This document shows, piece after piece, positions 39,049 to 48,521 of a stretch of DNA of 64,000 bases. The notes under the pieces are model-generated. The model had not been told where the DNA came from. It made no database searches and saw only the letters and a program-made list of their open reading frames with translations. Both the position numbers and the translations under genes were made by a program. How positions within the stretch are numbered: the first letter of the stretch is position 1; each line of letters begins with the position of its first letter. Source of the stretch: Pseudomonadota bacterium (lineage in GTDB: Bacteria; Pseudomonadota; Alphaproteobacteria; Rhizobiales; Xanthobacteraceae); contig JAEWFG010000012.1 in assembly GCA_023388935.1 (NCBI GenBank), forward strand, positions 1 through 64,000, read 5' to 3'.

Positions 39049-39842
39049 CGTGCTTTCGCCGTCTGGGTCGGAATGCCGTAGCGAATGATCGAAACGCCCT
39101 CGCGCTTCTGCGCGGACTCGTCGAGCGTGATCTCGCTCATCTTGACGTCGACGATGCTGCGCAGCGCCAGCGACAACGTGCCGCTCTGGCGGGCAGCGGA
39201 AAGCGTCGCAGTCTGCGCAGGATTGAGCTCGAGGGTGACGGTCTTGCCGATCACCGCGTTCTGGCCGTCCTTCTCCTTCGGCGCCTGGTCGATCGCCAGC
39301 ACGCGAACATTGGCCAGGATGATCTCGGACGAGACGATGTCCGGGGCGCCGTTGTTCTGGTCCGGGTTCTTGAGACGGCGAGTCAGAAGGACGTCGACGC
39401 GATCGTTGGGCAGGATGAATCCGCCTGCGCCGGTCTCCGGCGAGATCTCGGTCGAGATCGCGCGCATGCCGGTAGGCAGGATTGCCGCCATGAAGCCGGA
39501 GCCCTCGGCCTTGACCAGCTTCTGATCGCGGATCGGCTCACCCTGAATGAAAGGAGCGCGCGCGATCGAACCGGTGACCTGGGTCGCGCCCTCGGGACGC
39601 TCGTTGCGGCGGATGAAGGTGGTGCTTGCGGTCGCGGACGGCCAGCTCTGCCATTGCACATCTTCCGGCTTGACGGTCTGGCCGAGGCCGATGTCGTTCT
39701 TGGCGACCAGTACGTCGACGGTGGGAAGCTGCGCGACCGGAGCCGGGGCCGGCGCAGAATGGTCCGAGCCGCTCGCGAGGTACGCGGCGACGCCGCCGGC
39801 GCAGATGGCGACCGTCAGGACGACAATGCGTGCCCTATTCAT
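39045..39842 (-). CDS. cpaB: Tad pilus assembly protein CpaB (RcpC)
   Basis: ATG 39842 (MNRARIVVLTVAICAGG) is preferred over an upstream in-frame ATG because it places the membrane anchor at the N-terminus; the product is 265 residues. It has a signal anchor, an SAF domain (PTVDVLVAKNDIGLGQTVKP) and the CpaB C-terminal part (GMRAISTEISPETGAGGFIL, NDRVDVLLTRR). It stabilises the secretin at the periplasmic side. First gene of the cpaB-to-tadC operon; overlaps cpaC by four bases. Confidence 0.94.
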   Translation of the reverse strand: MNRARIVVLTVAICAGGVAAYLASGSDHSAPAPAPVAQLPTVDVLVAKNDIGLGQTVKPEDVQWQSWPSATASTTFIRRNERPEGATQVTGSIARAPFIQGEPIRDQKLVKAEGSGFMAAILPTGMRAISTEISPETGAGGFILPNDRVDVLLTRRLKNPDQNNGAPDIVSSEIILANVRVLAIDQAPKEKDGQNAVIGKTVTLELNPAQTATLSAARQSGTLSLALRSIVDVKMSEITLDESAQKREGVSIIRYGIPTQTAKAR

Positions 39843-39971
39843 ACGCTTCACTTTCCAACAAAAACGCCGCGACGCTGCCGCCGCCGTCATCGGCAGTTGA
39901 CCAGCTATTCGTCAAAGCATGGTTAATGAGGCGTATCTAAATCGCCTTAACGTCGGGTTGACCCGAAGTGT

Positions 39972-40496
39972 TCAGCGCAGCGTGAAGTGAGCGAGGTCGA
40001 TCGCCTTCACCCACTCGGTCTCCGGGTAGACCATCAGTGCGCTCAGTGCGAGCGCGATGCCGTAGGGAATGCCGCTCTCCTTGGCGTGCAGCCGTGCGAG
40101 CCAGGGCTGGCCCGCCAGCCCGTAGGGCAGCGGCCATTGCCGGAACTGGAGCAGGAGCAGCGTCAACGCCCCGCCGAACAGCGAGGCGTAGAGCAGGAAG
40201 TTCATCAGTTGTGCGAAACCGAACCAGAGCGCGACGGAAGCCGTGACCTTGGCGTCGCCGCCGCCGACCCAGCCCATCGCAAAGCAGGCGAAGGCCACGA
40301 CCAGCAGAAGCGCGCCGGCGCCGAGATGAGTCAGCATCTCGTAGGGGGCCATGCCACCGGCGAGCGCGAGCACGAAGAAGCCCGCGACCAGCGCCATCGA
40401 CACGCGGTTCGAGATGGTCATCGTGAAGAGATCGCTCGCGGCCGCGAACGCCATCAGGGCCGGGAAGAGCAGAAGGCGCGCAAGGTCGAGGATCAT
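39972..40496 (-). CDS. cpaA: Prepilin peptidase CpaA (TadV)
   Basis: A 174-residue polytopic membrane protein with both aspartates of type IV prepilin peptidases: SDLFTMTISNRVS near residue 21 and GWVGGGDAKVTAS near residue 80. It lacks the methylating N-terminal domain, as is normal in Tad systems. It cleaves the Flp prepilin and the TadE/F pseudopilins. It sits between flp and cpaB on the minus strand with its own gap on each side. Confidence 0.94.
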   Translation of the reverse strand: MILDLARLLLFPALMAFAAASDLFTMTISNRVSMALVAGFFVLALAGGMAPYEMLTHLGAGALLLVVAFACFAMGWVGGGDAKVTASVALWFGFAQLMNFLLYASLFGGALTLLLLQFRQWPLPYGLAGQPWLARLHAKESGIPYGIALALSALMVYPETEWVKAIDLAHFTLR

Positions 40497-40618
40497 GGGC
40501 TGCGTCTCGAGGCCTGGTTTATCGCGGGATCTGGCGTCGCCGCATGCTAGCCGGCAGTGCTAAACAAACCGACAACGGCGGCAGCGGCCTTGCGAGGTGG
40601 AAATCGCCGCGGACACGC

Positions 40619-40765
40619 TCACCACAGGCTGGCAATGCGCGCGGCGAGCGCGACCGTTGCAAGCAGCAGTGCAAGGCAGACCCAGTAGGCCGGCGATTGG
40701 GCCTGGGCCTGCTCCGCCTCGCTCGCCGCAATCGCGGCATTGGTTCTGTACTTGCGCAACGCCAC
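40619..40765 (-). CDS. Possible small membrane protein (48 aa) between flp and cpaA
   Basis: A GTG-started frame encodes VALRKYRTNAAIAASEAEQA and a hydrophobic stretch AYWVCLALLLATVALAARIA, ending SLW. Third positions are strongly GC-biased like the neighbours, and a single membrane pass is predicted by eye. There is no clear ribosome binding site, and the frame lies just after the flp terminator, so expression is uncertain. No family recognised. The rest of 40497-40832 shows no other gene. Confidence 0.35.
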   Translation of the reverse strand: MALRKYRTNAAIAASEAEQAQAQSPAYWVCLALLLATVALAARIASLW

Positions 40766-40779
40766 TGGAACTCGCCGTG

Positions 40780-40812
40780 CCAAAAAACAAAGGCCCCGGA
40801 GGTCCGGGGCTT
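40780..40812 (-). terminator. Rho-independent terminator of flp
   Basis: On the minus strand GCCCCGGA (40803-40810) pairs with TCCGGGGC (40793-40800), followed by CTTTGTTTTTTGG. It lies 22 bases past the flp stop and would make flp a strong separate transcript, as expected for the major pilin. Confidence 0.85.
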
Positions 40813-40832
40813 TTGCCGTCGTTGTCGGTCGC

Positions 40833-40997
40833 TTACTTCAGCGAGGTGCTGATCGAGCCGAACTTGGTGTTCAGCGTGCTGCCGAGACTGTTGACGACGG
40901 TGATGATGGCCAGCGCGATGCCGGCGGCGATCAGGCCGTATTCGATGGCGGTGGCGCCGGATTCGTCGTTCGCGAAACGGGCAATCAGGTTCTTCAT
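40833..40997 (-). CDS. flp: Flp/Fap pilin subunit
   Basis: A 54-residue Flp pilin. The short leader MKNLIARFANDESG is cut before ATAIEYGLIAAGIALAIITV, which has the conserved Glu5-Tyr6 pair of Flp pilins and the hydrophobic helix that packs the fibre. ATG 40997 follows GGAG nine bases upstream; longer in-frame starts are unlikely. It is processed by CpaA and polymerised by CpaF/TadBC. Own terminator. Confidence 0.95.
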   Translation of the reverse strand: MKNLIARFANDESGATAIEYGLIAAGIALAIITVVNSLGSTLNTKFGSISTSLK

Positions 40998-41269
40998 GAA
41001 CAAAACTCCATCTGGGGTGAGATCGCCTCGTTCGGCGCTGGCATTGACGCGATGACCATGAGAGCCGAGCTCTTTCGGTCGAGTTAATTCGATCGTGCAA
41101 ACCCGCTTCCTGCGAGATGCTTTTGGCCAGAGTGAATTTCGTCTTAAGGCGGCAATTGCAATTCGCCTCGGTTCCGAATGTGCCGCAAGCGCGCCGCCAG
41201 CTTCATCCTCCCTTAAATTTCGCGGAGTAGGCGTAGGCGGGACCAGCAATTCGGAAGAGAGAGGTGAGG

Positions 41270-42097
41270 ATGTCGAGCCTGCCCATGCAAGTCGCCCTGA
41301 TGCTCGGAGAGACCATTACCAAGGTGGTCCCCGTCACCTTCTTGCTCGCGCTGGTCTTCACTGTGCTCGAGCATTTCTGGGCGTGTAATCCCGGCGCGCC
41401 GTGGTGGCGCAAGCGGGAGATCGTCACCGACATCTGCTACTGGTTCTTCGTTCCGGTGTTCGCCCGCACCATGCGGATCGGCCTCTTGATCGTCGGCGCC
41501 GGCCTCGTCTTCAACATCCACGATGCCGACGATCTCATCGCCTTCTACGACAATGGCCACGGCCCGCTGGCGCAGTTGCCGCTCTGGGTCCAGGCTGTGC
41601 TGTTCCTGGTCCTGAGCGACTTCATGCTTTACTGGCTGCACCGGTTGTTCCACGGCGGCGAGTTCTGGAAGTACCATGCGATCCATCACTCCTCGGAGGA
41701 GCTGAGCTGGATTTCGGCGGCCCGCTTCCATCCCGTCAATCTCGTGCTCGGCACGATCGGGGTCGACGTCGTATTGCTGATGGCCGGCATTTCCCCGAAC
41801 GTCATGGTCTGGGTCGCCCCGTTCACGACATTCCATTCGGCCTTCGTGCACGCCAACCTGAACTGGAGCTTCGGACCGTTCAGATATTTGCTGGCGACGC
41901 CGGTGTTCCACCGCTGGCACCACACCCCGCTCGAAGAGGGCGGCGACACCAATTTTGCCGGGACGTTCCCGATCTGGGACGTGTTGTTCGGCACCTTCCG
42001 CATGCCGGAGGGGAAGCTCCCGCTCGATTACGGCAAGGACGAAGCGACCATGCCGAAGGAGATCGCGGGCCAGCTCGCCTATCCATTCCGCCGCTAG
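41270..42097 (+). CDS. Sterol desaturase/fatty acid hydroxylase family protein
   Basis: 275 residues from ATG 41270 (GAGAGAGGTGAGG upstream). It is a membrane di-iron enzyme with the histidine clusters of the family: HRLFH, HAIHHSSEELSW and HRWHHTPLEEGG, plus an earlier His in EHFW. Several hydrophobic segments place it in the inner membrane. It probably hydroxylates or desaturates a lipid; the substrate is unknown. It interrupts the Tad locus and is divergent from flp. No link to pilus assembly is evident. Confidence 0.9.
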   Translation: MSSLPMQVALMLGETITKVVPVTFLLALVFTVLEHFWACNPGAPWWRKREIVTDICYWFFVPVFARTMRIGLLIVGAGLVFNIHDADDLIAFYDNGHGPLAQLPLWVQAVLFLVLSDFMLYWLHRLFHGGEFWKYHAIHHSSEELSWISAARFHPVNLVLGTIGVDVVLLMAGISPNVMVWVAPFTTFHSAFVHANLNWSFGPFRYLLATPVFHRWHHTPLEEGGDTNFAGTFPIWDVLFGTFRMPEGKLPLDYGKDEATMPKEIAGQLAYPFRR

Positions 42098-42250
42098 GAC
42101 GGGAATGGGGCCGCAAAACGCCAGTCCGTTCAAACAATAGTTGGCGAATTTGCGGAACGTTCATGAATTGCGGGCAGGTTAGTCGGGTCGGGCACCGGCT
42201 CCGCATTGAGTATAGCTTCTGCCGGTTTGTGACGTCCCGGGAGTAAGAGT

Positions 42251-42748
42251 ATGCGTAAAGAGTTGCTGCGCCATCACGCGCGCGTCTGTCTTCTGGTTGC
42301 GGCTGCGGTGCTGGCATCGCCGGCTGCCGGCCTTGCCGAGCCCACCGCCGACACCATCGCCGTCAATGTCGACCAGGCTAGGCTGGTACGGCTGCCGGGC
42401 AAGGTGGCGACCATCGTGGTCGGCAATCCCCTGATCGCCGACGTCACGCTCCAGCCCGGCGGCATGATCGTCGTCACCGGGAAGGGCTACGGCGCCACCA
42501 ATTTCATCGCGCTCGACCGGGGCGGCGAGATCCTGGTCGACCGCCAGATCCAGGTTGAAGGTCCGAGCGACCGGCTCGTCACCGTCTATCGCGGGATCGA
42601 GCGCGAATCCTACAGCTGCATGCCGGTTTGCCAGCGTCGCGTGACGCTCGGCGACAGCGACAACTACTTCAACAACACGATGAACCAGGCCGGTACGCTG
42701 AGCAGCAGTGCCAGCGGCAACGCCAGCGCGGGCGCCAAAACCAACTAG
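42251..42748 (+). CDS. Stand-alone pilus/secretin N-terminal domain protein
   Basis: 165 residues with signal peptide (VCLLVAAAVLASPAAGLAEP). The single domain DTIAVNVDQARLVRLPGKVA, TIVVGNPLIADVTLQPGGMI, VVTGKGYGATNFIALD is the same fold as the N-terminus of CpaC secretins. The secretin core is absent, and a Ser/Asn/Ala tail follows. Two cysteines (SCMPVCQ) may form a disulfide. It probably serves the Tad pilus in the periplasm, for example as a secretin cap or adaptor. Confidence 0.85.
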   Translation: MRKELLRHHARVCLLVAAAVLASPAAGLAEPTADTIAVNVDQARLVRLPGKVATIVVGNPLIADVTLQPGGMIVVTGKGYGATNFIALDRGGEILVDRQIQVEGPSDRLVTVYRGIERESYSCMPVCQRRVTLGDSDNYFNNTMNQAGTLSSSASGNASAGAKTN

Positions 42749-42969
42749 CAAGACCGATTGGCGGGTTTGCCCGGGCAGGATCGCGCGGTCCGCCCGGACA
42801 CGCGCTCGTGCGTGGACGAGTTCTCCTCTTCGCGCGCCTCGGGTCGTTCGTGGTTTACACACCCTTAACGGAGCGGTCCGCTGGGTGGGGATTGCCTGAA
42901 ACACTTAAACAATCAGTTTCCACTATTGAACGGGGCAGATGATCGCCGTTGCCAAGGGAATTTGACCCG

Positions 42970-43548
42970 ATGCCATCGCCTGCACCTACGAGGTTCACGC
43001 TCCGGACCGCGCTGCGCCGGTTTCGCGGCAACCGCCGCGGCTCCGCAGCCGTCGAGTTCGCGCTGGTCGCACCGATCTTCTTCGCGCTGCTGTTCGCCAT
43101 CATCGAGACGGCGATCGTGTTCTTTGCAGGCCAGGTGCTCGAGACCATCACGCAGAATTCCGCGCGCGTGGTGCTGACCGGGCAGGCGCAATCCGGATCG
43201 GTGACGTCCTGCGCGGTGTCCGGGGTGAGCACGCCCTGCACGCAAACGACGTTCAAGAATTACGTCTGTAGCCAAATCCCGGCGCTGTTCGATTGCAGCA
43301 AGCTCTATGTCGACGTCACGAGCTTCTCGTCCTTCTCCGCGGTGACGCTGCCGACCCACATCGATCCCTCCGGAAACTTCGACGCGACCATGAACTATAG
43401 CCCGGGCAACGCAGGCGACATCGTGGTGGTGCGGCTGTTCTACCAGTGGCCGCTGTTCGTCACCGGGCTCGGCTACAACATCTCCAATCTCGCGGGCAAC
43501 AAGCGGCTGCTGGTGGCCACGGCCGCGTTCAAGAACGAGCCTTACTAG
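42970..43548 (+). CDS. tadE: TadE-like pseudopilin
   Basis: 192 residues from ATG 42970 (AAGGGA upstream); a TTG at 42949 is an alternative. RGSAAVEFALVAPIFFALLFA is the TadE motif, with a prepilin peptidase site before the helix and Glu in the +5-like position. The C-terminal periplasmic part holds two cysteine pairs (SCAVSGVSTPC, VCSQIPALFDC). It is a minor pilin processed by CpaA. Followed within 25 bases by a second TadE/G-type gene. Confidence 0.9.
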   Translation: MPSPAPTRFTLRTALRRFRGNRRGSAAVEFALVAPIFFALLFAIIETAIVFFAGQVLETITQNSARVVLTGQAQSGSVTSCAVSGVSTPCTQTTFKNYVCSQIPALFDCSKLYVDVTSFSSFSAVTLPTHIDPSGNFDATMNYSPGNAGDIVVVRLFYQWPLFVTGLGYNISNLAGNKRLLVATAAFKNEPY

Positions 43549-43571
43549 GGCCAATGGATCGGGGCGAAAGG

Positions 43572-44150
43572 ATGCAGGCGATCGTAAAGATCTGGCGGAG
43601 GGGCCGCTGTGCTGCAGGCGAATTCGTCGCCGACAGCAGGGCGCTCGCTGCAACCGAATTCGCGGTGATCGTGCCGCTGATGCTGGTGTTGTTCTTCGGC
43701 ACGGTCGAGTTCTCGTCGGCGGTGGCGGTCAATCGCAAGGTGACGCTGATGGCGCGGACGCTGTCGGACATCACCTCGCAGTCGACGTCGGTCGGCGATG
43801 CCGACATGACCAATTTCTTCGCGGCCTCGACCGGCATCATGACGCCGTACGCCACCACGCCGGTGGCGGCGACGATCACCGAACTCTATGTCGATCCCTC
43901 GACCAAGCAGGCGCATGTGCAGTGGAGCAAGGGGTCCGCGCCGCGGACGCAGAAGACTGCGGTCGCGATTCCTCCGACGCTTGCGGTCGGCGACACATAT
44001 CTGATCTTCAGCGAGGTCAGCTACTCCTACACGCCTTCGGTCGGCTATGTGCTCAAGAACTCGATCACGCTGAGCGATGTCGCCTACACGCGCCCGCGCC
44101 AATCCACCTGCGTCTATTACAGTCCGGCTACGGCCTGCACGACATATTGA
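43572..44150 (+). CDS. TadE/TadG-like pilus protein
   Basis: 192 residues from ATG 43572; an in-frame ATG at 43554 adds six residues and cannot be excluded. SRALAATEFAVIVPLMLVLF is a TadE-type processing site and helix. The periplasmic part ends in QSTCVYYSPATAC with a Cys pair. It may be a short TadF/TadG equivalent; no full-length TadG with a von Willebrand domain is in the window. Strong terminator 30 bases later. Confidence 0.85.
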   Translation: MQAIVKIWRRGRCAAGEFVADSRALAATEFAVIVPLMLVLFFGTVEFSSAVAVNRKVTLMARTLSDITSQSTSVGDADMTNFFAASTGIMTPYATTPVAATITELYVDPSTKQAHVQWSKGSAPRTQKTAVAIPPTLAVGDTYLIFSEVSYSYTPSVGYVLKNSITLSDVAYTRPRQSTCVYYSPATACTTY

Positions 44151-44179
44151 ATGTATCCGCGCCGCCGGACACGAAAAAA

Positions 44180-44207
44180 GGCCGTGCGTCGCGCACGGCC
44201 TTTTCCT
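44180..44207. terminator. Bidirectional terminator between the TadE/G gene and cspA
   Basis: GGCCGTGCG (44180-44188) pairs perfectly with CGCACGGCC (44192-44200), flanked by AAAAAA on the left and TTTTCCTTT on the right. It works for both convergent genes. Confidence 0.92.
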
Positions 44208-44247
44208 TTGGTTTGTACGTCTGGTCGGGCCCCAAGGCCCGGGCAGC

Positions 44248-44460
44248 TCAGCCTGCGGAGCGGAGATTGTCCGCCGCCGACTTGCCGGAGCGGCGATCGG
44301 CCACGATCTCGTAGGACAGCTTCTGGCCCTCGCGCAGCGTGCCGAGGCCGGCGCGTTCAACGGCGCTGATGTGAACGAAGACGTCTTGGCCGCCATCGTC
44401 GGGCTGGATGAAGCCAAAACCCTTGGTCGCGTTAAACCACTTCACGGTTCCCATGCTCAT
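44248..44460 (-). CDS. cspA: Cold-shock protein, CspA family
   Basis: 70 residues. The OB-fold with RNA-binding motifs KGFGFI (RNP1) and VFVHIS (RNP2) is complete. It binds single-stranded RNA and melts secondary structure. The start at 44460 is taken; an in-frame ATG two codons later is possible. A long untranslated leader (to about 44600) is typical of Csp genes. infA and a DEAD-box helicase follow upstream on the same strand, a functionally related RNA block. Confidence 0.95.
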   Translation of the reverse strand: MSMGTVKWFNATKGFGFIQPDDGGQDVFVHISAVERAGLGTLREGQKLSYEIVADRRSGKSAADNLRSAG

Positions 44461-44653
44461 GGGGGTAGTCCCTTCTCAGATAACACAATGTAAGAGCCTA
44501 CTTGCGCAGGCAGGTTAGATCGAATTTTTGGAAGGGTCGTCAGCGTGTCTGAACCGGCTGTACCGGTGGATGCTAATGTCGTCCGGCCGAAAATCGATTA
44601 AATCAATTTATTGGAAATGGGGCTTCAAAACAATCCTGACGTGCACGATTTTT

Positions 44654-44682
44654 TGATCCGCCGTGTTGCCCATGGCGGATCA
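44654..44682. repeat. Perfect 9-bp inverted repeat between infA and cspA
   Basis: TGATCCGCC (44654-44662) and GGCGGATCA (44674-44682) around an 11-base loop. On the minus strand it is followed by A residues, not T, so it is not a typical terminator for infA. Part of it (GCGGATCAGC) recurs at 44735-44744 over the infA stop region. Confidence 0.6.
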
Positions 44683-44726
44683 GCTGCAGGTCAGATTTGG
44701 TTCCGCGGTCGCGTGCTTGAAGCGGA

Positions 44727-45014
44727 TCAGCGGCGGCGGAACTGGCCACCGCGCTGTCCAGGACGCGGAGGTCCACCCGCCGTGCTGGGACGTTCGTCCT
44801 TGTGACGGAAAATCAGCCGGCCCTTTTCCAGGTCATAGGGCGACATCTCCACCGTCACGCGGTCGCCCGCCAGGGTCTTGATGCGGTTCTTCTTCATCTT
44901 GCCGGCGGTATAGGCAACGATCTCGTGTCCGGCGTCGAGCTGCACGCGGTAGCGCGCGTCTGGGAGGATTTCCGTGACCAGTCCTTCGAACTGGATCAGC
45001 TCTTCCTTAGCCAT
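44727..45014 (-). CDS. infA: Translation initiation factor IF-1
   Basis: 95 residues. A canonical IF-1 OB-fold (LIQFEGLVTEILPDARYRVQ, HEIVAYTAGKMKKNRIKTLA, GDRVTVEMSPYDLEKGRLIF) plus a basic 20-residue tail rich in Gly/Pro/Arg, longer than the ~72-residue E. coli protein. Such extended IF-1 copies occur as a second infA in Bradyrhizobium relatives and often lie near cspA. It binds the 30S A site. Confidence 0.94.
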   Translation of the reverse strand: MAKEELIQFEGLVTEILPDARYRVQLDAGHEIVAYTAGKMKKNRIKTLAGDRVTVEMSPYDLEKGRLIFRHKDERPSTAGGPPRPGQRGGQFRRR

Positions 45015-45037
45015 GAATGTCTCCAGGTCGTGGACGG

Positions 45038-46594
<1,557 letters not shown>

Positions 46595-46888
46595 GTCAAA
46601 AGCGGGCACCCGTCGCAGTCAGCGGGGCGCGCTGAAAAGGGTGTCGAGAGGACACCTGCGTGTTTGGGGTGTCAGATGGCTTGGTGTGAGGGGGCAAGCC
46701 AGAGGCCCGAACGGGCTTAAGAACACGCGGCTCGCAACGACCCCTTGATTCGCAAGAGGTCTCGCTCAGTCATATGGAACATTGAGGGGGCGCTTTCAAG
46801 GCACGCTCGCCTCAAAAGGCAAATTGCGGTGCGGAAATAGTAGTGCCGGAAATTTAGACAGAGGCGCAATCTTGCTCAGAAAATGAAC

Positions 46889-46905
46889 TGCATGCCTCAT
46901 TGGCA
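46889..46905. promoter_or_regulatory. NtrC-like enhancer site upstream of urtA
   Basis: TGCATGCCTCATTGGCA is a 17-bp element with TGC-N11-GCA ends, the frame of the NtrC consensus. It lies about 115-130 bp upstream of the sigma-54 promoter, a normal enhancer distance. The inner positions match only partly. Confidence 0.4.
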
Positions 46906-47007
46906 TACATTTTATTCGCCCAAGTTTTGAGCAGCCTGACCGCGGCGAAATTCAAATCGCAGAGAAATTATCTCATCCAACCAATGAGTTGGCGGGCGCT
47001 TAGCCCA

Positions 47008-47022
47008 TGGCATGGTTCTTGC
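47008..47022 (+). promoter_or_regulatory. Sigma-54 promoter of the urea module
   Basis: TGGCATGGTTCTTGC has the invariant GG (47009-47010) and GC (47021-47022) exactly 10 bases apart, matching the -24/-12 consensus TGGCACG-N4-TTGC at all but one position. It lies 77 bases before the urtA start. Nitrogen-limitation control of urea uptake fits this. Confidence 0.75.
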
Positions 47023-47098
47023 GATTCCGTTGGTCGCAGGCGGCCGTGGGGCCGTTTCGCAGCGTTTTTCACGTCTGCGTCAGGGAGATAATAAACTC

Positions 47099-48421
47099 AT
47101 GGTTACCAAATTCACTCACGATACAGCGGCATCATTTGGCCGCCGCGGCGTGCTCGCCGCGACCGTCGGACTGATGCTTGGTCTGGCTTCATTGACCGGC
47201 GCGAAGGCCGCGGACGACACCATCAAGGTCGGCGTGCTTCATTCTCTTTCCGGCACCATGGCCATCAGCGAAACCACGCTGAAGGACACCATCCTCTTCC
47301 TGATCGACGAGCAGAACAAGAAGGGCGGCGTGCTCGGCAAGAAGCTTGAGGCGGTCGTCGTCGACCCCGCTTCGAACTGGCCGTTGTTCGCCGAAAAGGC
47401 GCGCGAACTGATCACCAAGGACAAGGTCGCTGTCGTGTTCGGCTGCTGGACCTCGGTGTCGCGCAAGTCGGTGCTCCCGGTGTTCAAGGAGCTGAACAAC
47501 ATCCTGTTCTACCCCGTGCAGTACGAGGGCGAGGAGAGCGAGCGTAACGTGTTCTATACGGGTGCCGCGCCGAACCAGCAGGCTATCCCCGCCGTCGACT
47601 ACCTGATGAAGGACGAGAAGGTAAAGCGCTGGGTGCTCGCGGGCACCGACTACGTCTATCCGCGCACCACCAACAAGATCCTGGAAGCCTATCTGAAGTC
47701 CAAGGGGGTCGCCCAGGAAGACATCATGATCAACTACACGCCGTTCGGTCATTCCGACTGGCAGACGATCGTGGCCGACATCAAGAAGTTCGGCTCCGCC
47801 GGCAAGAAGACCGCGGTGGTCTCGACCATCAACGGCGACGCCAACGTTCCCTTCTACAAAGAGCTCGGCAACCAGGGCATCAAGGCGAAGGACATCCCGG
47901 TGGTCGCGTTCTCGGTGGGTGAGGAAGAACTCGCCGGCATCGATACCAAGCCCCTGGTCGGTCACCTCGCGGCCTGGAATTACTTCGAGTCGATCAAGAC
48001 ACCGGCGAACGAGAAGTTCATTAAGGAGTGGCAGGCCTACACCAAGAATCCGAAGCGCGTGACCAACGACCCGATGGAGGCGCACGTGATCGGCTTCAAC
48101 ATGTGGGTGAAGGCCGTCGAGAAGGTGCAGTCGACCGATCCGGACAAGGTGATCGATGCGCTTCCCGGCATCGAGACGCCGAACCTGACCGGCGGCGTGT
48201 CGAAGATGCTGCCGAACCACCACATCACCAAGCCGGTGTTCATCGGCGAGATCAAGGGCAACGGCCAGTTCGACGTGGTCTGGAAGACCCCGGGCCTCGT
48301 CGCCGGCGATGCCTGGTCGAAGGAGCTGGAAGGCTCGAAGGATCTGATCGGCGACTGGGTCGGCAAGAAGTGCGGCAACTTCAACACCAAGACCAATAAG
48401 TGCCTCGGTTCGGGCTCCTGA
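47099..48421 (+). CDS. urtA: Urea ABC transporter substrate-binding protein
   Basis: 440 residues from ATG 47099 (AGGGAGATAA upstream); a longer in-frame start has no support. A Tat-like signal SFGRRGVLAATVGLMLG precedes the family-5 amide/urea receptor: DDTIKVGVLHSLSGTMAISE, CWTSVSRKSVLPVFKELNN and LFYPVQYEGEESERNVFYTG are typical of UrtA. It binds urea in the periplasm with high affinity. First gene of the urea module. Confidence 0.96.
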   Translation: MVTKFTHDTAASFGRRGVLAATVGLMLGLASLTGAKAADDTIKVGVLHSLSGTMAISETTLKDTILFLIDEQNKKGGVLGKKLEAVVVDPASNWPLFAEKARELITKDKVAVVFGCWTSVSRKSVLPVFKELNNILFYPVQYEGEESERNVFYTGAAPNQQAIPAVDYLMKDEKVKRWVLAGTDYVYPRTTNKILEAYLKSKGVAQEDIMINYTPFGHSDWQTIVADIKKFGSAGKKTAVVSTINGDANVPFYKELGNQGIKAKDIPVVAFSVGEEELAGIDTKPLVGHLAAWNYFESIKTPANEKFIKEWQAYTKNPKRVTNDPMEAHVIGFNMWVKAVEKVQSTDPDKVIDALPGIETPNLTGGVSKMLPNHHITKPVFIGEIKGNGQFDVVWKTPGLVAGDAWSKELEGSKDLIGDWVGKKCGNFNTKTNKCLGSGS

Positions 48422-48464
48422 TCGAAGAGCACTCGCCTAAGGTCTGACGATCCATTGCGCGATC

Positions 48465-48495
48465 GGGGAAGGCGGTGATCCCGCCGCCTTTCCCC
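48465..48495 (+). other. Stem-loop between urtA and urtB
   Basis: GGGGAAGGCGG (48465-48475) pairs with CCGCCTTTCCCC (48484-48495) with one bulged base. No T-run follows. Such hairpins after a receptor gene usually protect the upstream mRNA and lower downstream expression. Confidence 0.6.
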
Positions 48496-48521
48496 ACCCA
48501 TTTCTGCCGGGGTCATTCACA

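Larger units (their letters stand above)
46595..47098. other. Long divergent regulatory region between the helicase and urtA
   Basis: No gene is supported here. On the helicase side there is a small hairpin (GGTGTC/GACACC, 46640-46656) in the 5' leader. On the urtA side lie the sigma-54 promoter and NtrC-like site listed separately. Confidence 0.6.

Noticed and set aside
46900..47091. Short + strand frame upstream of urtA
   Set aside because: It spans the sigma-54 promoter, has no ribosome site and shows no neighbour-like codon bias.
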